Below are positions 50,296-63,893 of a stretch of DNA of 64,000 nt, piece after piece. The translations under genes and the position numbers were made by a program. The notes under the pieces are model-generated. The model ran no database searches and was not told the DNA's origin. It saw only the letters and a program-made list of their open reading frames with translations. Origin of the DNA: Gymnogyps californianus. Lineage: Eukaryota; Chordata; Aves; Accipitriformes; Cathartidae. Every line of letters begins with the position of its first letter. Positions within the stretch are counted from its first letter, which is position 1. Where the stretch lies: contig NC_059477.1 of NCBI RefSeq assembly GCF_018139145.2, positions 41,200,502 through 41,264,501 of the forward strand, given 5' to 3'.

Positions 50296-53225
50296 CAGAG
50301 AGGCTCAAGAAACATGAAAAAACCCAAAACCAACTAGTCTAAAAACACTTTCAAGGGACAAACTTCCCTTTTAAAATAGATTCCTTCAAAGACCCTCACT
50401 AATAGGATTCACCACAGGCTCACTAGTTGTCATGACTTTAGGAAGTGCCAGTATTTAACAGCAGTTAGGACAGACATCCAGAAGATATTCAGGCCAATTA
50501 GGTCAAAAACCTTTGCACAAATTACAAACTCCAAGTCAAAGTACTTGTACACTTATGAATCACTACTGACACAAGCAAACAGACTCTTGGCTTTTCTTTA
50601 CATGGGTTCCCACACTGTGCAAATACGGTTAAACTTGCGCACACCTACACCGCAGTATTCACTATTCTTTATGCATAAAGAGTTCAAATCATCCTGCCTC
50701 CTCCACGGAGGAGAAACAAGACTTGTGTGACCAGTCATACAGCACAGAGAGTCAAAGATCACAATCCTCAAGCTGAAACGTTATTGTCTAAAATAAAATC
50801 AGCCAACCTCACACTCCAAACCACAACACTCCCTTTCCCTGATGAATAATTTCCTAATAGCCATTTGTACTAGTCTTCGTTACACAGTTGTAAATCCGGT
50901 CAAATGATATCACTGATAATGGTAAGAATATTCTGGAAACAACATTTTTAAAGGTCTATCCCTAACACTGATGAACTTTAAATGAAATTTTGAAGGTAGG
51001 GGACATTTTTGTTTCCATGGGGTAATGAGTTATTTTGTAGCTGCCTATGTTTCATGTACTTCTGATAACCTGAAGCTAAGGCTGTGTAAATGGAGCATAT
51101 CTGTCCTGTCCAGACCTCAGCAGTCATTAACATTTTATGTTCGAAAGGTTATTCTCCAAATGACCCTATTTTGATTTTTGAAAGAGAATCTAATGGAAAC
51201 TTCTATCATGTTAGGAACTTCCGTTATGCTTTCTCTTGGCAATGTCAATTGAAGGAAGAAAGTAGAAGCTGGGAAGCTTGGAGTTCTACACCAATTTTAA
51301 TGTCATTTTGTGATCCTTCACCTCAATTTCCACACTTTCCACATGAGTGTACCGTTCAGTTAGATTAAGTAAACCACAACATCACTGAAATGTTGCAAAG
51401 CACAGAAGGATATAGAGATAATTTCTCTTTCGTAGTTATAACCTAATACTCTGTGGATGCCTACTAATAAAAACAAAAGGAAGTTGTCCCTCTGTGATAA
51501 GTAATTATCATTGCTTCACTTGCAGTTCAAGATCACAATAAGAAGACACTTGCTTGTGTCCTCATGATATGGAAAATACTGGCTAATTGGTTGCTTGTGG
51601 GGTGTCCCTGGAGTTTGTCTTCAGGCTTCTAATAATGTAGGACCTGGTTACCTGAGATATCATCTCCTGAGGATATAGGCAGGAGCAACAGAAATACTTT
51701 GGAATTTGTTTCCAGCTTTATCTTCCCCAAACTAGACTTTCTTACCTCCTGAACATACTGCAAAATGTCAGCAATGAGGACCAGTGGTTTGAAGTTCTCA
51801 AGCTGGAGAAACATTTTTGTTGCTGCTGGATGAACACTCGATATTTGGGGAGGTACCTCCTAGGTGCGATTCATTTTCACAGGAAATTCCACTAAAGCAG
51901 CCTGTCTCTTCTTTACTCAGACACAAGGAGGTTAACAAACTATTTTTGTCCATCAACTCAAAATACTGCAGTTTGATAATCCAATATTCAATAGCAACAA
52001 CTAGAGCATACACTCTGATCATAACAGAAGAAAAAAGAAAGGGATGAGCTGTGTTAACCACAGATTATTTCTTATTAGTCATTAATACCTTTTTTCCCCC
52101 GCAATCACATTTTACAAGACAAGGTACTGGATCTTTATAAGACACTAAAAAGAGAAAAAAACCTGTTCAATATTACATGCATCTGCAAAACACTGGGAAG
52201 ATGTACAAAAGGCAACTCAGCACAGGTAAGATATAACCAAGGATTTCCCACACATGCACACAAGCGTTTTTTTGTTTGTTTTTTTTTTTTTTTAAAGTAG
52301 AATCTGGAAGGTTAAATAAGGGGAAGCCTCCTAATAATCCTGTAAATAATTTCAGAACTATCACAGGCATATTTAAACAAGAGGATGGTAACAAGCAATT
52401 TCTCAGCAAAAAATGACAGTAATTTCTGATGTTATCACAATTATAACACCATTATCATGAGATAAACAACCTAATATATTACGCTATGTTGCAGCTCAGC
52501 TCTGCATATCATCCTGCTGTGTAACACAGCTAGTTACTTACATATTCTAGACAAACAATATTGGTATTTAGTAGCTCATTTTTTTTTAAATGCTCTGACA
52601 CCCTGTTATGTGCTGAGATCCCATCTGAGTAGCAACAGCCCAGGACCATTTTCTCAGGAAAATTCAGTGACTTATTTTGGAACTTTGGGACAATATTCTC
52701 AACTATAATTACCATTTTTTAAGGAGAGAAAGAATAGGAAGAGAGAAATATCACTACAGATTTTGCAGATGATGGTTACTTGAAACAAGATATCTGGGAA
52801 ACCTTGCAGAAGCGGTTTACTATTATGACTTCTAATCATCCACCCTGCTATCCTCTGGGAGGTACAACACCTCCGAGAGAGACAAAAAAACTGAAGGTGT
52901 GTGATGTCTCAGCTAACCCTGTTCACAGAGTGGCATCTTGGTTTACATTGCTGATGGGAGTGGGTTTGAGCCAAGACTCCAGTTATGACAGAAGCGCATT
53001 TTCCTTCCTGCCAGTCCTGGCATGGGCTGGTGAGCTCTGGCAGAAAAACAGAGCAGAATTCTGGGGCCAGGAGATCTAACCACCTCAAAGCAAGATGAGC
53101 TGGAACTGGTTTGTCAAAGCTCTTGTGCACTACCAACTTGAAAGTGTTTATTCTAATGCCCTACTGTAGGAAATAAAGCCAGTTTAGAGGAACACCACCA
53201 AAACTGAACTCTTATCAGCGTGGTA
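50292..53225. other. Non-coding unique DNA, AT-rich
   Basis: No gene, RNA or mobile element recognised. A T-rich run lies at 52267-52293. Open frames of up to ~90 codons overlap on both strands without domains. Confidence 0.6.
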
Positions 53226-53939
53226 TTAAAAATACATCACAACGTTCACACCATGGGAGCTCCATCCTCCATTCAGGTAGACTTCTGGGCAGGATTCCAC
53301 AGCAGTTTGGAGGATTATCATCCTTCTCCAATGGCTGAGGAAACCTGCTGATATACACTTGCAGTAAGGGATTTCTACAGTGTACTTCATGCTTTGGAGG
53401 AGGTGGGGAAGGAAAAATATGTTACAAGTAATAATTCCTTTTAGCCAGAATTTGGCAGCTGTGAATAGGCAGGCACTGCCGTCCAGCAAAGAACCAAGGA
53501 ACCGGCACACGCTAACAGAGGGGCTTTTTAACATTACGGGTGCCTTATACCAGCTCTCAGATGGGTAACCCCGAAGACGGTCAGACTGAAGACGCTTCGG
53601 CAGCGATGCCTCCTGAGAGAAGGGCTGGAGGGGAGCTGGAAACCCACAGAGACGTCCAGGTGAGGACAGACCGGCCGCGGCATGGAGCAGGAGGCAGCAC
53701 GGGAAGCTTCGCACACGCCGGGTAGCAGAGCACGCCAAGCAGCATCTGGGAGTTACCAAGCAAGATGGACTTTGCACAGCTAATCGCTTCCCCCGTGTGT
53801 AGTTTATGCTTTGTAACACTAACCCAGATAGCCTGGATAATGAGACTAGAGAACTGCTTTCCAGGTCATTGATGATTAAAAGGGTAGAGTTAGCCCTGAT
53901 AACAAACTGTTGCTCTACTTCATAAATGATTATCAGCAC
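53226..53939 (-). other. Longest open frame in the window (237 codons), probably not a gene
   Basis: An ATG-started frame of 237 codons. The translation is rich in Leu, Ser and Cys, with no signal peptide, membrane topology or domain that I recognise. Its middle covers a GC-rich stretch (53560-53720), where stop codons are rarer. In an AT-rich background a frame this long is somewhat unusual but not compelling. The opposite strand carries a splice-bounded candidate exon (53561-53659). It could be chance, part of an unspliced transcript, or a lineage-specific ORF. Confidence 0.15.
53561..53659 (+). other. Candidate 99-bp in-frame exon, unproven
   Basis: Bounded by a CAG acceptor (CCAGCTCTCAG ends at 53560) and a CAG|GTGAGG donor (GT at 53660). 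The segment is exactly 33 codons and open in the frame starting at its first base (begins MGNPEDGQ, ends HRDVQ), with hydrophilic content rich in Glu, Asp, Gly and Arg. A length divisible by three would allow it to be a cassette exon. No family is recognised, the polypyrimidine tract is weak and no neighbouring exon was identified. Confidence 0.2.
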
Positions 53940-56370
53940 TCGGGTATGACTAAACGGAACCCATCATTTTCTCTGTGTATGAAACACTGGATTTTTTTTT
54001 CCCATCTGTTTTAATTAATCTCATTACATATGAATTAACAGAATATTGCTTACGGAAATTATATCTTGTTTTGGCAAACGGATGTTTTAGTTGTCTAAAA
54101 AACTTTCTATTATCTAGCATAATCTAATGCATCAAATGTTTCCAAACCAAATATTTGGTAGATCAAGATACGTAATCCACTCCTTTCAAATTGTTAATAC
54201 ATACAGTACTTTTGACCACAGTTAATGGAATTAATGTCACTTGTTTCAGTCAAGTTGTATTGCAAAGCCCATGTCTAATCTATGACGTATATAGATAAAC
54301 AGATTTACAAAGCAATAGCTCACATGGCACCTTGTCTTTCAAGGTCACAGGTTACGCTGCAAAGAAGCCAACTTCAAGACACTCTTACATATGTACCTAC
54401 CCCAAGGGTAACAGTATATATTGATCTATATATTCATATAGCCTATAGACATGCTCAAAATATCAGTAGGGATAGCTATTTATTAAAATGCATTTACTAT
54501 AAATCTTGTCTATTTTACCACACCTTTGTCTGCTAGGGAGCACATCAAACAATCCCAATAGATACTAATTTTTTTTTTTTTTGCCTAAAGTTATCATCAC
54601 TTCTTTTTCAAGAATTCAAATTAAAAACCAAAAAGAACAAAATTAAATCTAATACTCATTCTGTTAGGTAAATTAGGCTGCATCTAAAACATGCTTTATG
54701 GGAAACCACTACTTCGTATATCCAATTTCTTCCTGGATTGAATAAAAGAAGTTATTTCTTTCAGGTAACATGATCCTATATACTGAAATATAACACATGG
54801 ACATAGCATAACTTCTATCAGACTATACTCTGCTTCAGAATACATTGGCCTTCAATCAGTGAGCTGTGTACAAGACACAAAAGATGAGATTAACAAACAA
54901 CTGTGAGATAATGCGAGTACTGCATCTTGGAAGACTTTTCTATCATTTGTATGTTAATGAACACCTGCCTGTAGAGCTGTATTTTTCCTGGACATTTGCA
55001 GCAACTTAAATTAACAGAAGAAAAAGAAGCTAATTTTGTGGCTATCTTCATATAATGTCTTAGACCAAGGAGCTACAACTGAATTTTCTAAATCAGTTTA
55101 AAAACTCTACTACAACAAATTTCCTTGTTAAAAATAAATAAATAAACCAGTAGGTATAAGCTGAAGCCATTTTACAAGCTCTTAAAAACTGTGCTATGGG
55201 CTAGATCTTAGATTAATGTTTGTGATGCACACTGAAAACCTGTAAAGCATTTATGTAATTGCTAAGCATTATTATTTTTATTACTGTAACAGATGGAACC
55301 AATCCATCTTCGTAGATAATATCTCATAAATGATTCATTACTATTCCTTTAACCTAAAGTCTTTTGTATTTTGCAGATCCATGAGAAATAACTATTAGGA
55401 GTCTCTGTGCATAAAATAGTACTAATGTCTTCCAAACGTAGTAGCCTTGCTAACATTTGGGACTTACGATTTTCACATTGTTCCTATTCCGCTCAGAATC
55501 TGTTACTTCTGCAAGATACTCCTCCTCATTTTCCATCACTGGTTTTCAGGTGATGTAAAATATCACTGCAAACTACTGGTAATGTTTATAGTTTATATGG
55601 CCGCCATTAATTGCAAATATGGACGAGACAAATGCTTTATAAGAGACAGAAGTATCTCCTACAAATGCGTGACATAGTTTTATAATGCAGTATGCTTGGC
55701 TTCAGTTGCTAATGTAAAAGAGTTATGTGATCACATTGTCCATCTTTCCTCTGTCCAATAACTTTTTGACCAATTTTAATCAAATCAGAAAGCCAGGTAG
55801 ACACCTCACAGATATGAGTTTCTATCAGCTTAATGAAAACTGATGGCTGGAAGAGAAAAGAAGTACACAAATCAGTACTGTCACTGGTAGAAAGGCTTAA
55901 ATGGGAGCTCATCAGTCATGCCCCACGCCTGGGCTGCCTCTGGCCATTCAGGCACTGTTGGTCCAGAATCAGAGACAGCAGATGCCATCTCCTGCCCACC
56001 TTACGGCTGACAGACAGACCACTGACGATATTTTGAATGAAGAAAAGCTTGTTTGAAAATGTATTAAAGGCTGACACAAGCAAAGTAATCATAATGATAT
56101 CAGTGACTGATGAATACCCCAACATTTAAAATGCGAAAAAATGCTCATTTACACACACAAAAAAACATTTCTTGGATTGTTAGAGGAAAACGCAGAAAGA
56201 GAATGTAAATCCACCACACCTAGCTTATTATTTTGATACTGACCTTGGGAGCACCATTAGCACAACAGTTCCCAGAGCGCAATCTGTTAACCACTGGGCT
56301 TGTAGGCCTGTGGAGAACGTGCAGGTCTCCACTGTGTCTACGGGATTATTTGGGTTATTCGATCCGCTCT
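53940..56370. other. Non-coding unique DNA, AT-rich
   Basis: No gene or known repeat. A T-run at about 54569-54582, TATA-rich sequence near 54415-54450 and an (AAAT)n run at about 55130-55146 are the only simple repeats seen. Confidence 0.6.
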
Positions 56371-56710
56371 TTACACACACAACAATTAGCCATTTTCAGT
56401 AGACTTCAATGTAATGGTAAAAGCTAATTGAAAGTGATGAGCCCTAATATGGTATCTGAAATCTTTATGGGTTTTATCAATGAAAAAAACAAATTACGTT
56501 CTCCATGTAATCATACAGGCATTGTGATTTGAATATGAACAAAAGGATCCATCTTATTCTGCTTACACTGTGCACGATGTGATAAATTAAGGCATTCTTT
56601 GTTTTGGCTGAATGGTTTTAGACTCAGCTCTAATGTCACGTCTTATCTAGTCTCATTCGCCAAGGATTTGGGGTGTTTGAGTAAGGATGCCATATACAGC
56701 TTGATTTTCA
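56371..56710. promoter_or_regulatory. Candidate conserved non-coding element
   Basis: Dense motif content in unique DNA: ACAATTAG at about 56382, GCTAATTGAAAG at about 56423, TTTTATCAATG at about 56473, AACAAAAGG (SOX/TCF-like) at about 56538 and GATAAATTA at about 56581. Together these resemble a developmental enhancer. Inferred by eye only. Confidence 0.33.
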
Positions 56711-59700
56711 AAAAGTGGTCACCACCCATACAACAGAAGCTAAGCTTGTTAGAAGTATACTGGAAATCTCCTTAAACCTCATGAACAGCAAATACCAAGG
56801 GACCAGAAGTAAAAACAGTTGTGAAAGTTTATGTCATTTTATTTAAAGCACAAAAAACTACAAAAATACAAATTAACAAGACCCTCCAATACGGACAAAA
56901 ACCAACAGGCGAGATAACGGTCTGTGCTACAAAGAGCACAGCACGCAGTATCGGTGTGTGCAGAGAACGAGACATCAACAGCTTTTTATTTACCTCTGTA
57001 ACTTCAAACTCGGGGGGCCTGGTGCAACCGGAGAAGTATTTGAGCAGCCAAGGAAGGCAGCAGCCCCATGAAGAGTCCTGAGTGCAAGCTCTACAACCCA
57101 GGGCTGGCCAGAGACTCTGTAGCGCTTCCCTCCTGCTTGACTCAATTCATCACTATATACTACAGCACGAAAAGTTTTCACGGGCAACCTGCTACTCTAC
57201 CTGCTAATTCTTCCCACCTCACTAAGCTGCAGCAGAGGAGGTTCTGCTGGGGAAATAACTTGTAGATTATATTAAACTGCCAACCTTTAAAACCTTCTGC
57301 TCAACCTACTTCTTACAAAGGTGCTTTATTCCTCACCAACACATATTTACTTTAGCTGGAAAATGTGTTTGGAGGCTGAAATAACGGAACTTCGCCACCA
57401 GCCACTTTGACACAGGGTCTCTCTAAACAGTTCACGAGATGTTACTATTCCCCTTGAGAAACCACATGAAAGTATTTCTTGAACAAATGGAGCTACCTTT
57501 GACTTGAAAAGTATCACGTGATCTCAGCTATTCTACTTGCAACTAGTTTCAAACTGATTTTGACTCACAAAATAGTAAGTTGCCTTGAAAGCTTCCGCTT
57601 AAAAATCTAAATTCATCTAAAATTTTCATGAAAATTCATGTAAAAACACAGTTTGCAATACCCAAAAAAGGAAAGTCAAACATAGAATAACATGTTTTCT
57701 AAGCAGTTTCAAATTCCACATCAAAATGAGAGAGTGTGGAGCCAGATTCTCCTTTGGTCGAGGATGACAAGCAGAATGGGCAGGCAGAGCTGCCAGGCTC
57801 ACTGCTCGGGATGATGATGCCCTCCTAAAAATCTTTCACAAAGTGCAGGGTTGAGGCATCACAGTGAAAAGCAAAGACCTGAATCCTTCATCTCTGATTG
57901 AGCTTTTCAATATTCCACTGGAAGGACTGGCATTTATAAACTGCCCTTTTGAAAACAATTTATTTTCCATTCCTTTTATCACATAAAAGATACATTCCTT
58001 ATAAAACCAGCCACAGATTTGTTCTTTTTGCTAATACCTCAGTTAAATATGATGAACTACATTTTACTCCACTGTGAAGTGCATTCACTTAAATGAAATG
58101 ACATTGCTGTAAGCAGGAGAACAAAATTTGCTCCAATTCAAGAAAATCCCTCTAATGCACATAATTTTAAAAAATCTCTTACAAGTGGTACCATATGACT
58201 TTTAACAACGTAGGTTTGGCAAGTTATTAAAATAAGTCATGCTCAGGAGAACAATGTGCAAGCAAAACTCAATTTCTTTCCTAGACACATTTCCATTTGT
58301 ACTCAGCCGTTCTTGCTAAGACATGAGTGGCTCTGTTATCACTTTGGCCTCTCAGTGTACAGATTTTAACTTTGTTACTTAGTTAATTCATTTGCTTTAA
58401 CATGAGATTTTTAAATACAACTACCAACTGTTCAACATAACAAGGTTTCATTTACAATTTTCTAATGACCACAAGGGTAGACAGAAAAGAAAAATCTCAG
58501 CTTTAAAATACACATTATTTTATACCAAGGGAGGGAACAGCAATCTGAAGTGACTGGTTAGGATGACAGTTTTGCAGTGAAATGTATTTTCATTTCAAGA
58601 TCCCCACAGCTACTTTGAATTTAATTGCATGAAAGACCACCAGGATTTCTTTCTCAAACACAAACCAAAAGCGTTATCACCAAAGAAACAACTATTACAT
58701 GCAGGAAACCAATCTTTAGTTTCTAATATGTTGAAATGTTTTAAAAGGAACCAAAAGGCAAAAAATTACAGGAAGCGCGACTTTCAAGTGTGCACCAAAC
58801 CGGGGTTAGGTGCTTTGATAAAAGGAAAAGTTTGCAAATTAAGCTAGTAGCAGGGCACAGAGCTGTACGTGAACGATGTGCTCCTAACCCAAATGGTAAG
58901 GGGCAGGTGGGCACAATAGGAAAACAGGTCTCGGCCCCTCTTTCTGCATCAGTGGGGAGCAGAACCGAGACTTGAAAGCCTACAACGCACAACTGAAAGT
59001 GTCCAGCATTGTCTTACCTTCTAGGAGCTGGGCCTGTGGAGATGGGGCTCACCAGGTCTAAAGAAATGTTGCAACTGCCAGCAGAGAGAGGAAGATGGTA
59101 ATTTCATTTTGCAGGTAAATTGGGGTATGTTCTGAAACAAGAAAATGCTCTGTATGTAGAAAAGAGATGAGATTGTAAATGAATTCTGCAACATTTAGTA
59201 CAGAAAATTTTCCCCCTGCTTGGTCACATTACAGGAGGCTGAATATTTTATAACTAGGCAGCAGAGAACGGTTGAACAAATGGCAAAGCGTCAGATACAG
59301 ACAGGTAATAATGGGTTTGTTCTGTAGATAACCTACTCCAGAGAAAACGTGTTAAGTTAGAAATGCTGAACTAGGGGGAAGTAAACAAAAGTTACTAAAT
59401 TGTGCTACTCTAACACTTCCCATTCTGAGAGAACACATGAATCATAGATAAGGCTGAATATTTGTCACAGCTGTGATTTCAGCATCAAAAAGAAATAATT
59501 TTAGCCCAGATTTTAGGGGAGTTTCCAGAAAATTTGTCAGTTCAGCCAACCGGATACTAGACTTCTCCGTGATCTTCTGCAAGTTTAGCTTTCTTTGGGT
59601 TTGAACCTGCAAAGCGACAAGCACTCACTTTTGAAACCACTGTGATGACTAACATGGTTAAGTGCCTTGGTGTCTTCTTGGATGAGGCCGAAGCTGCCAG

Positions 59701-62700
59701 CACACTGAGATACCAAGCTGTATTTTGATGGGTTTCGGTGCTTTTAAACTGATGCGTGCGCTGAATATTTTTAATTTGAAAGATGAAGAAACGTCAGCAA
59801 TACAAAAATACGAAAACGCTGAACCACTGTTTTTCACTTTTTATGATAAAAAATGATGCCCTCAAGTTTTCTGCTCTGATAAAGCCGTGTGGTTTTATTC
59901 TTGGCAATGACAAAACTCAAGTTCCACCCGCAGTCCTGACTCACTGGGAGCGTATGGTAGGGGAAGTGGCCTAGCTTCATAAGCCTGCATTAGAAGCTAT
60001 AGCTGGCAGCAAAAATGCATAGTCTATATTCCAAAAAAAATTATTCTGGAGTAAACAAAGTATTTGCAAATTCAGATCGAATTTTATAGCAGAGTAGAGG
60101 AGGTCTGAAACTTGGAAAGTATTTAAAAGCTCAAACGAAAATATTTTATGTGAAACAAAATATTGCATTCAATTTTAAGTTAATTGTTTCTACATTTTCA
60201 GTTTAGGCACTGAACTGTAAAAATGCCAACAATTCTGATTTTATTTTTAAAAAAGAATTCCTGTATATTGCTGTTCTTACAAACCCTGCCAAAACACAGG
60301 CGCATGCATAAGTATATCCCAACTTTAACCCCCATGAGCTCAGTTCGACTTTCTGTACTTATTTGAACAACTAGCTGATGAAGAAACTTGTATTTTCACA
60401 GATTCATGCTATCACCCAAAATTAAAAAATGGCTTTAACTCACTCTAAAATTCTAAGAAGATTTTAGATTAGAGTTAAGTCAATCTAAAAGCTAGCTGCA
60501 ACTGAAAGGTGGTGTCCTGCTGGCTCCCCTCCTTTGCTGTTCTGCCCACACTCTGCTTCTCCCCTCCTGGCTTTGGAGTTTGTCTCACTTTGTGGTGAAT
60601 CAGTGCAGAAAATGAGACAGCAAAGAACTAACTAAACAAAAAACAGCAAGGACTCTTCTGCCAATTTAGCTCCCTGAATCAGCTCACCACAGGGCAAACG
60701 AGCCACAAAGCCTGCACCAGGATCACATGGCTAGGGGAAGAGGAGAAAAAAGACGACTCTACATATATAGGTATTTTTTTTACATCAGCCGATTTTTGGA
60801 TTGTCTTAGCTCTAGTGCAAGACCTTACGGCGAGTTCTAGCAGCGCTCTGTTTCATACCTTCTGGGCTGAGCTCTCTCCTTTCAGGTACAAATAATCTAT
60901 TCTTAAGCCCACTGACAGAAGGAAAAAAACCTACTTACAGTTTTAAAATTTCTCAGAAGAATAAAAAGCAATTACAAGGCAATTTATGCAGTTGTTATAT
61001 CTGAAATATAAAGGAGGCTAATATTATTCTCAAATGTATTTTTTTAAACAGCTCATAGTTCTTTCCCTGTCAACCTCTTATTATTGTACCTTTACGTATC
61101 AGGACCTATGCATTCAGAGAAAAAAGCAGCATTTTATTGATGAAGACATCCGCTGCCTCGGATACATGCTACAGGCTCCCCCTGGGCTTCTGCAGCTCAG
61201 CAGAGGCAGGAGCGAGCCTGCTTTGTGCTTCAGTCGCACTGGAATCTCAACTGGCAGCGCAGAAAGACATCTCCAGCTTTTGTCCTCAGGGCAAACTGCT
61301 CAGGGAACAGGATATGCTTTAAACACCTAATATCCCGCAGGACGATTTTCAGGCATATCGTTGGGGATTGATCCGTCAGCTGCTTCACAGCTTGTGTTTA
61401 GGAAATACATTTTTTCCTGTGGAAATCCTGCCTAACAGGTTAAAAGGGAATTTTCCATTTTTCTGTATCAGCCATACAACCCCCAGCAAAAACCGAAGCG
61501 CAATCGCACAGTTAGCTAAAGCTGACCTGAGACCCCCCCCCCCATTGCCTCCAGTCCTTCTTTTCGTCTCCAGCTGCACCGTCCTCACCACCTTCCCTGC
61601 AGCAAAAGGGACTCTGGATCAGACCCAAGAGCTCCGCTGGGGACAGAGAGAGAAAATTACCGTTCGGCTACACCCCTGGAGCTGATCCCCTGTACGGCTG
61701 CGGGACCCCCGGCCCCCAGCCCAGGGGAGGTGCGGGAGCGGGGCTAAGCGCAGGTGGGAGGACAGGACTGGCCCTTTCAGCAGTTTCAGACTGCAGCTTC
61801 AGGGTAGAGCTGGTCCGAGACAAGTACGTTCACAGGAAATCTTCCGCCTAAAATAGGCGTTGTTCTTCTACACCTCCTACTGAACAGTGGGTACAATTCA
61901 TGAATATAGACTTTTGAAACTGATTCAGAAGAGATCTGAGGAATGTATCAAAAAGTCCATATGGTTTTGCCAAATCAAGTATGCAGAACTGGGTAAATTT
62001 AGCCATGCGCTTAAGATCTAAAATTTGTCTTGTTTGACCCAACTGGAAGGAACATAGTCATGAGCCACTTATACACACATCGATCTGACTAATTCTTCAT
62101 CTTGGTGAGGTCAAAAATTGATGAGTAACACATTGTTTAATGTGTGGAAACAAAAGGACACCTCAGTTGCCAAAGAAGCGCAGCGGAACACGAAAACACT
62201 ACCCAGACAGGTCTAAATAACGCTATTTTCTCTAACATATTTAGGTAGTGAAATTACAAGTGACAAGTGGTTGGCACTTTGACAGCCAGGCCTACGTTCC
62301 CAAGTTTTTCTCCTGTAACTCAGAAGAGTGAAAGCTTTGTTTTAAATGAAGGCTGAAATTCTTACAATAAGACAGGAGCTGGAGGCTCTAAGAAATATTA
62401 CACGTTGTTCATTGTAAAAATCACAGGTGTTCGTAAGAGTGAGGTGTCAAGCACATAAGGAAAGGCTTCCCAAACCTCTCTACACCATCATATTTCCATT
62501 TGCATTGGGATAGCTTAGCCTAGCACCGTTCATCGCCATGCGCCTGGAGCACCGTGGAGCTAGCTTTCACATTTCCCTTCCATCACCGAAGGCCACCTCT
62601 CTGTAGCCTTCGGGAGCTGGGCTCAAGGTCAGACTCAAATCCCCCAAAGTTCAAGTGACTGAGCTTTTGCATGCGTATACTTATAGGAGTAAATCTTGAA

Positions 62701-63737
62701 CATAAGCTAGTTCTTCTCCCCCCCTCCTCTTCTCCCCTCTGTGATCAGAGGCTTTAGCAACAGTTCCTTGTATTCCCCTAAGAAACAGGGGAATTAGGAT
62801 GCCTACCAAAACCCTCTATTTTCTGGCATGCTTGCCACCTCAGAAGAGCGGAGAGGAATCAAGTAGCGCACAACAAAGTACCCCAAATTCGCAAGCAATA
62901 CAAGGTGCAACTAGAAAAGGAAGGGTACTTTAAGCACCAATACTAATTTCAAGATAAGCATGCAAAAGGTAATTATTTATAAAACTGAATATGAAACATT
63001 GAAATGTAATGCTTTTGTAATGGGAAATACTTATCATAATATACCTACATGCAAAATAAACAAATGGAAGTCTTTTGGTGATGGAACTTTCAGATTTATC
63101 CAGAAAAATTTTAAAGATTTCTAGCTCATTTTTTAGTCACATTAATCCAGCTCTTTTAATAGACACAGAAATGTATGATCCTTGCAGCTGAAATGTTCAG
63201 GACGTTATTCCGAGAACAGTGAAATCCCAGAATCCAGGAACCTGCAGGTGAATCCTGGCAGTGAATGAGAACGTAGTTTTACCTTCCAAGCCTGCACTTT
63301 TACAAGTCCTCTACATATTAAAAAACATGATAATGCTTTTCAAAAATATCAGCCTATGGTTATAAAACTCTCACCATCCTCTTCTCTCTCTTGAACCTTT
63401 AACTAAGTCTCCACACTGCTTCGAAGCAGCAGCAGTCTAATGGGTTTAGAATATTTTCTTACAAATAAACTGTTCAAAATGCACAGACTCGCTGTGAGTT
63501 ACAGTCTTTGAACATAAGCTTCTTAAATAATCCCTTTTCTTTTTATTTATTTTTGAAAATATTAGATTCTAATCCTCTCTAATCAATGCACGCCACCAGT
63601 AATAAAAAAATGCATAGCTCTCTGGATTTTTTTTTCTTTTTTGCTGTTTTTGTGATGAATACATGTATAACTATGCAGGATTTCCCACATGAAAAGTGTT
63701 CACAGCCACAAAAGAAAGCATGAAAATGGTTTTCATC
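56711..63737. other. Non-coding unique DNA
   Basis: No supported gene. Features seen: an imperfect ~20-bp inverted repeat at 60435-60478, a run of 11 C at 61533-61543, and a GC-rich patch at 61530-61770 containing four G-runs at 61724-61758 that could form a quadruplex. Remaining sequence is AT-rich and unique. Open frames are short, frame-overlapping and domain-free. Confidence 0.6.
60435..60478. repeat. Imperfect ~20-bp inverted repeat
   Basis: TTAACTCACTCTAAAATTCT is followed after 4 bases by AGATTTTAGATTAGAGTTAA. The arms pair over AGA, TTTTAGA and GAGTTAA with two small indels. AT-rich and possibly chance; could be the remnant of a small palindromic element. Confidence 0.45.
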
Positions 63738-63893
63738 AGCAGATCTTAAAGTACTTTTACAAAGCCCTATTCTTTAACAGATGGGGAACCTGAGACTCAG
63801 GCAGATAAAGTAACTTGCCTAAAGTCACCCAACAAGGTATCACAAGTGGGGTTTCTGCTGTGCTAGTATTTTGCTCTTGTGACTCTTTAGGAC
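63738..63893 (-). repeat. MIR-like ancient SINE fossil
   Basis: The plus strand reads 'gatcttaaagtacttttacaaa', then 'ttaacagatggggaacctgagactcaggcagataaagtaacttgcctaaagtcacccaacaaggtatcacaagtgggg'. This follows the reverse complement of MIR: ctcaaagcgctttacaaa, then acagatgaggaaactgaggcacagagaggttaagtaacttgcccaaggtcacacagctagtaagtggcagagctggg. It is among the best preserved MIR copies here. Confidence 0.75.

Noticed and set aside
56255..56340. Another MIR or tRNA-like SINE head
   Set aside because: A 'ctgttaaccactgggc' word is suggestive, but the neighbouring sequence does not follow the MIR order.
57621..57636. 16-bp perfect palindrome AATTTTCATGAAAATT
   Set aside because: About one such palindrome is expected by chance in AT-rich DNA of this length, and there is no supporting motif cluster.
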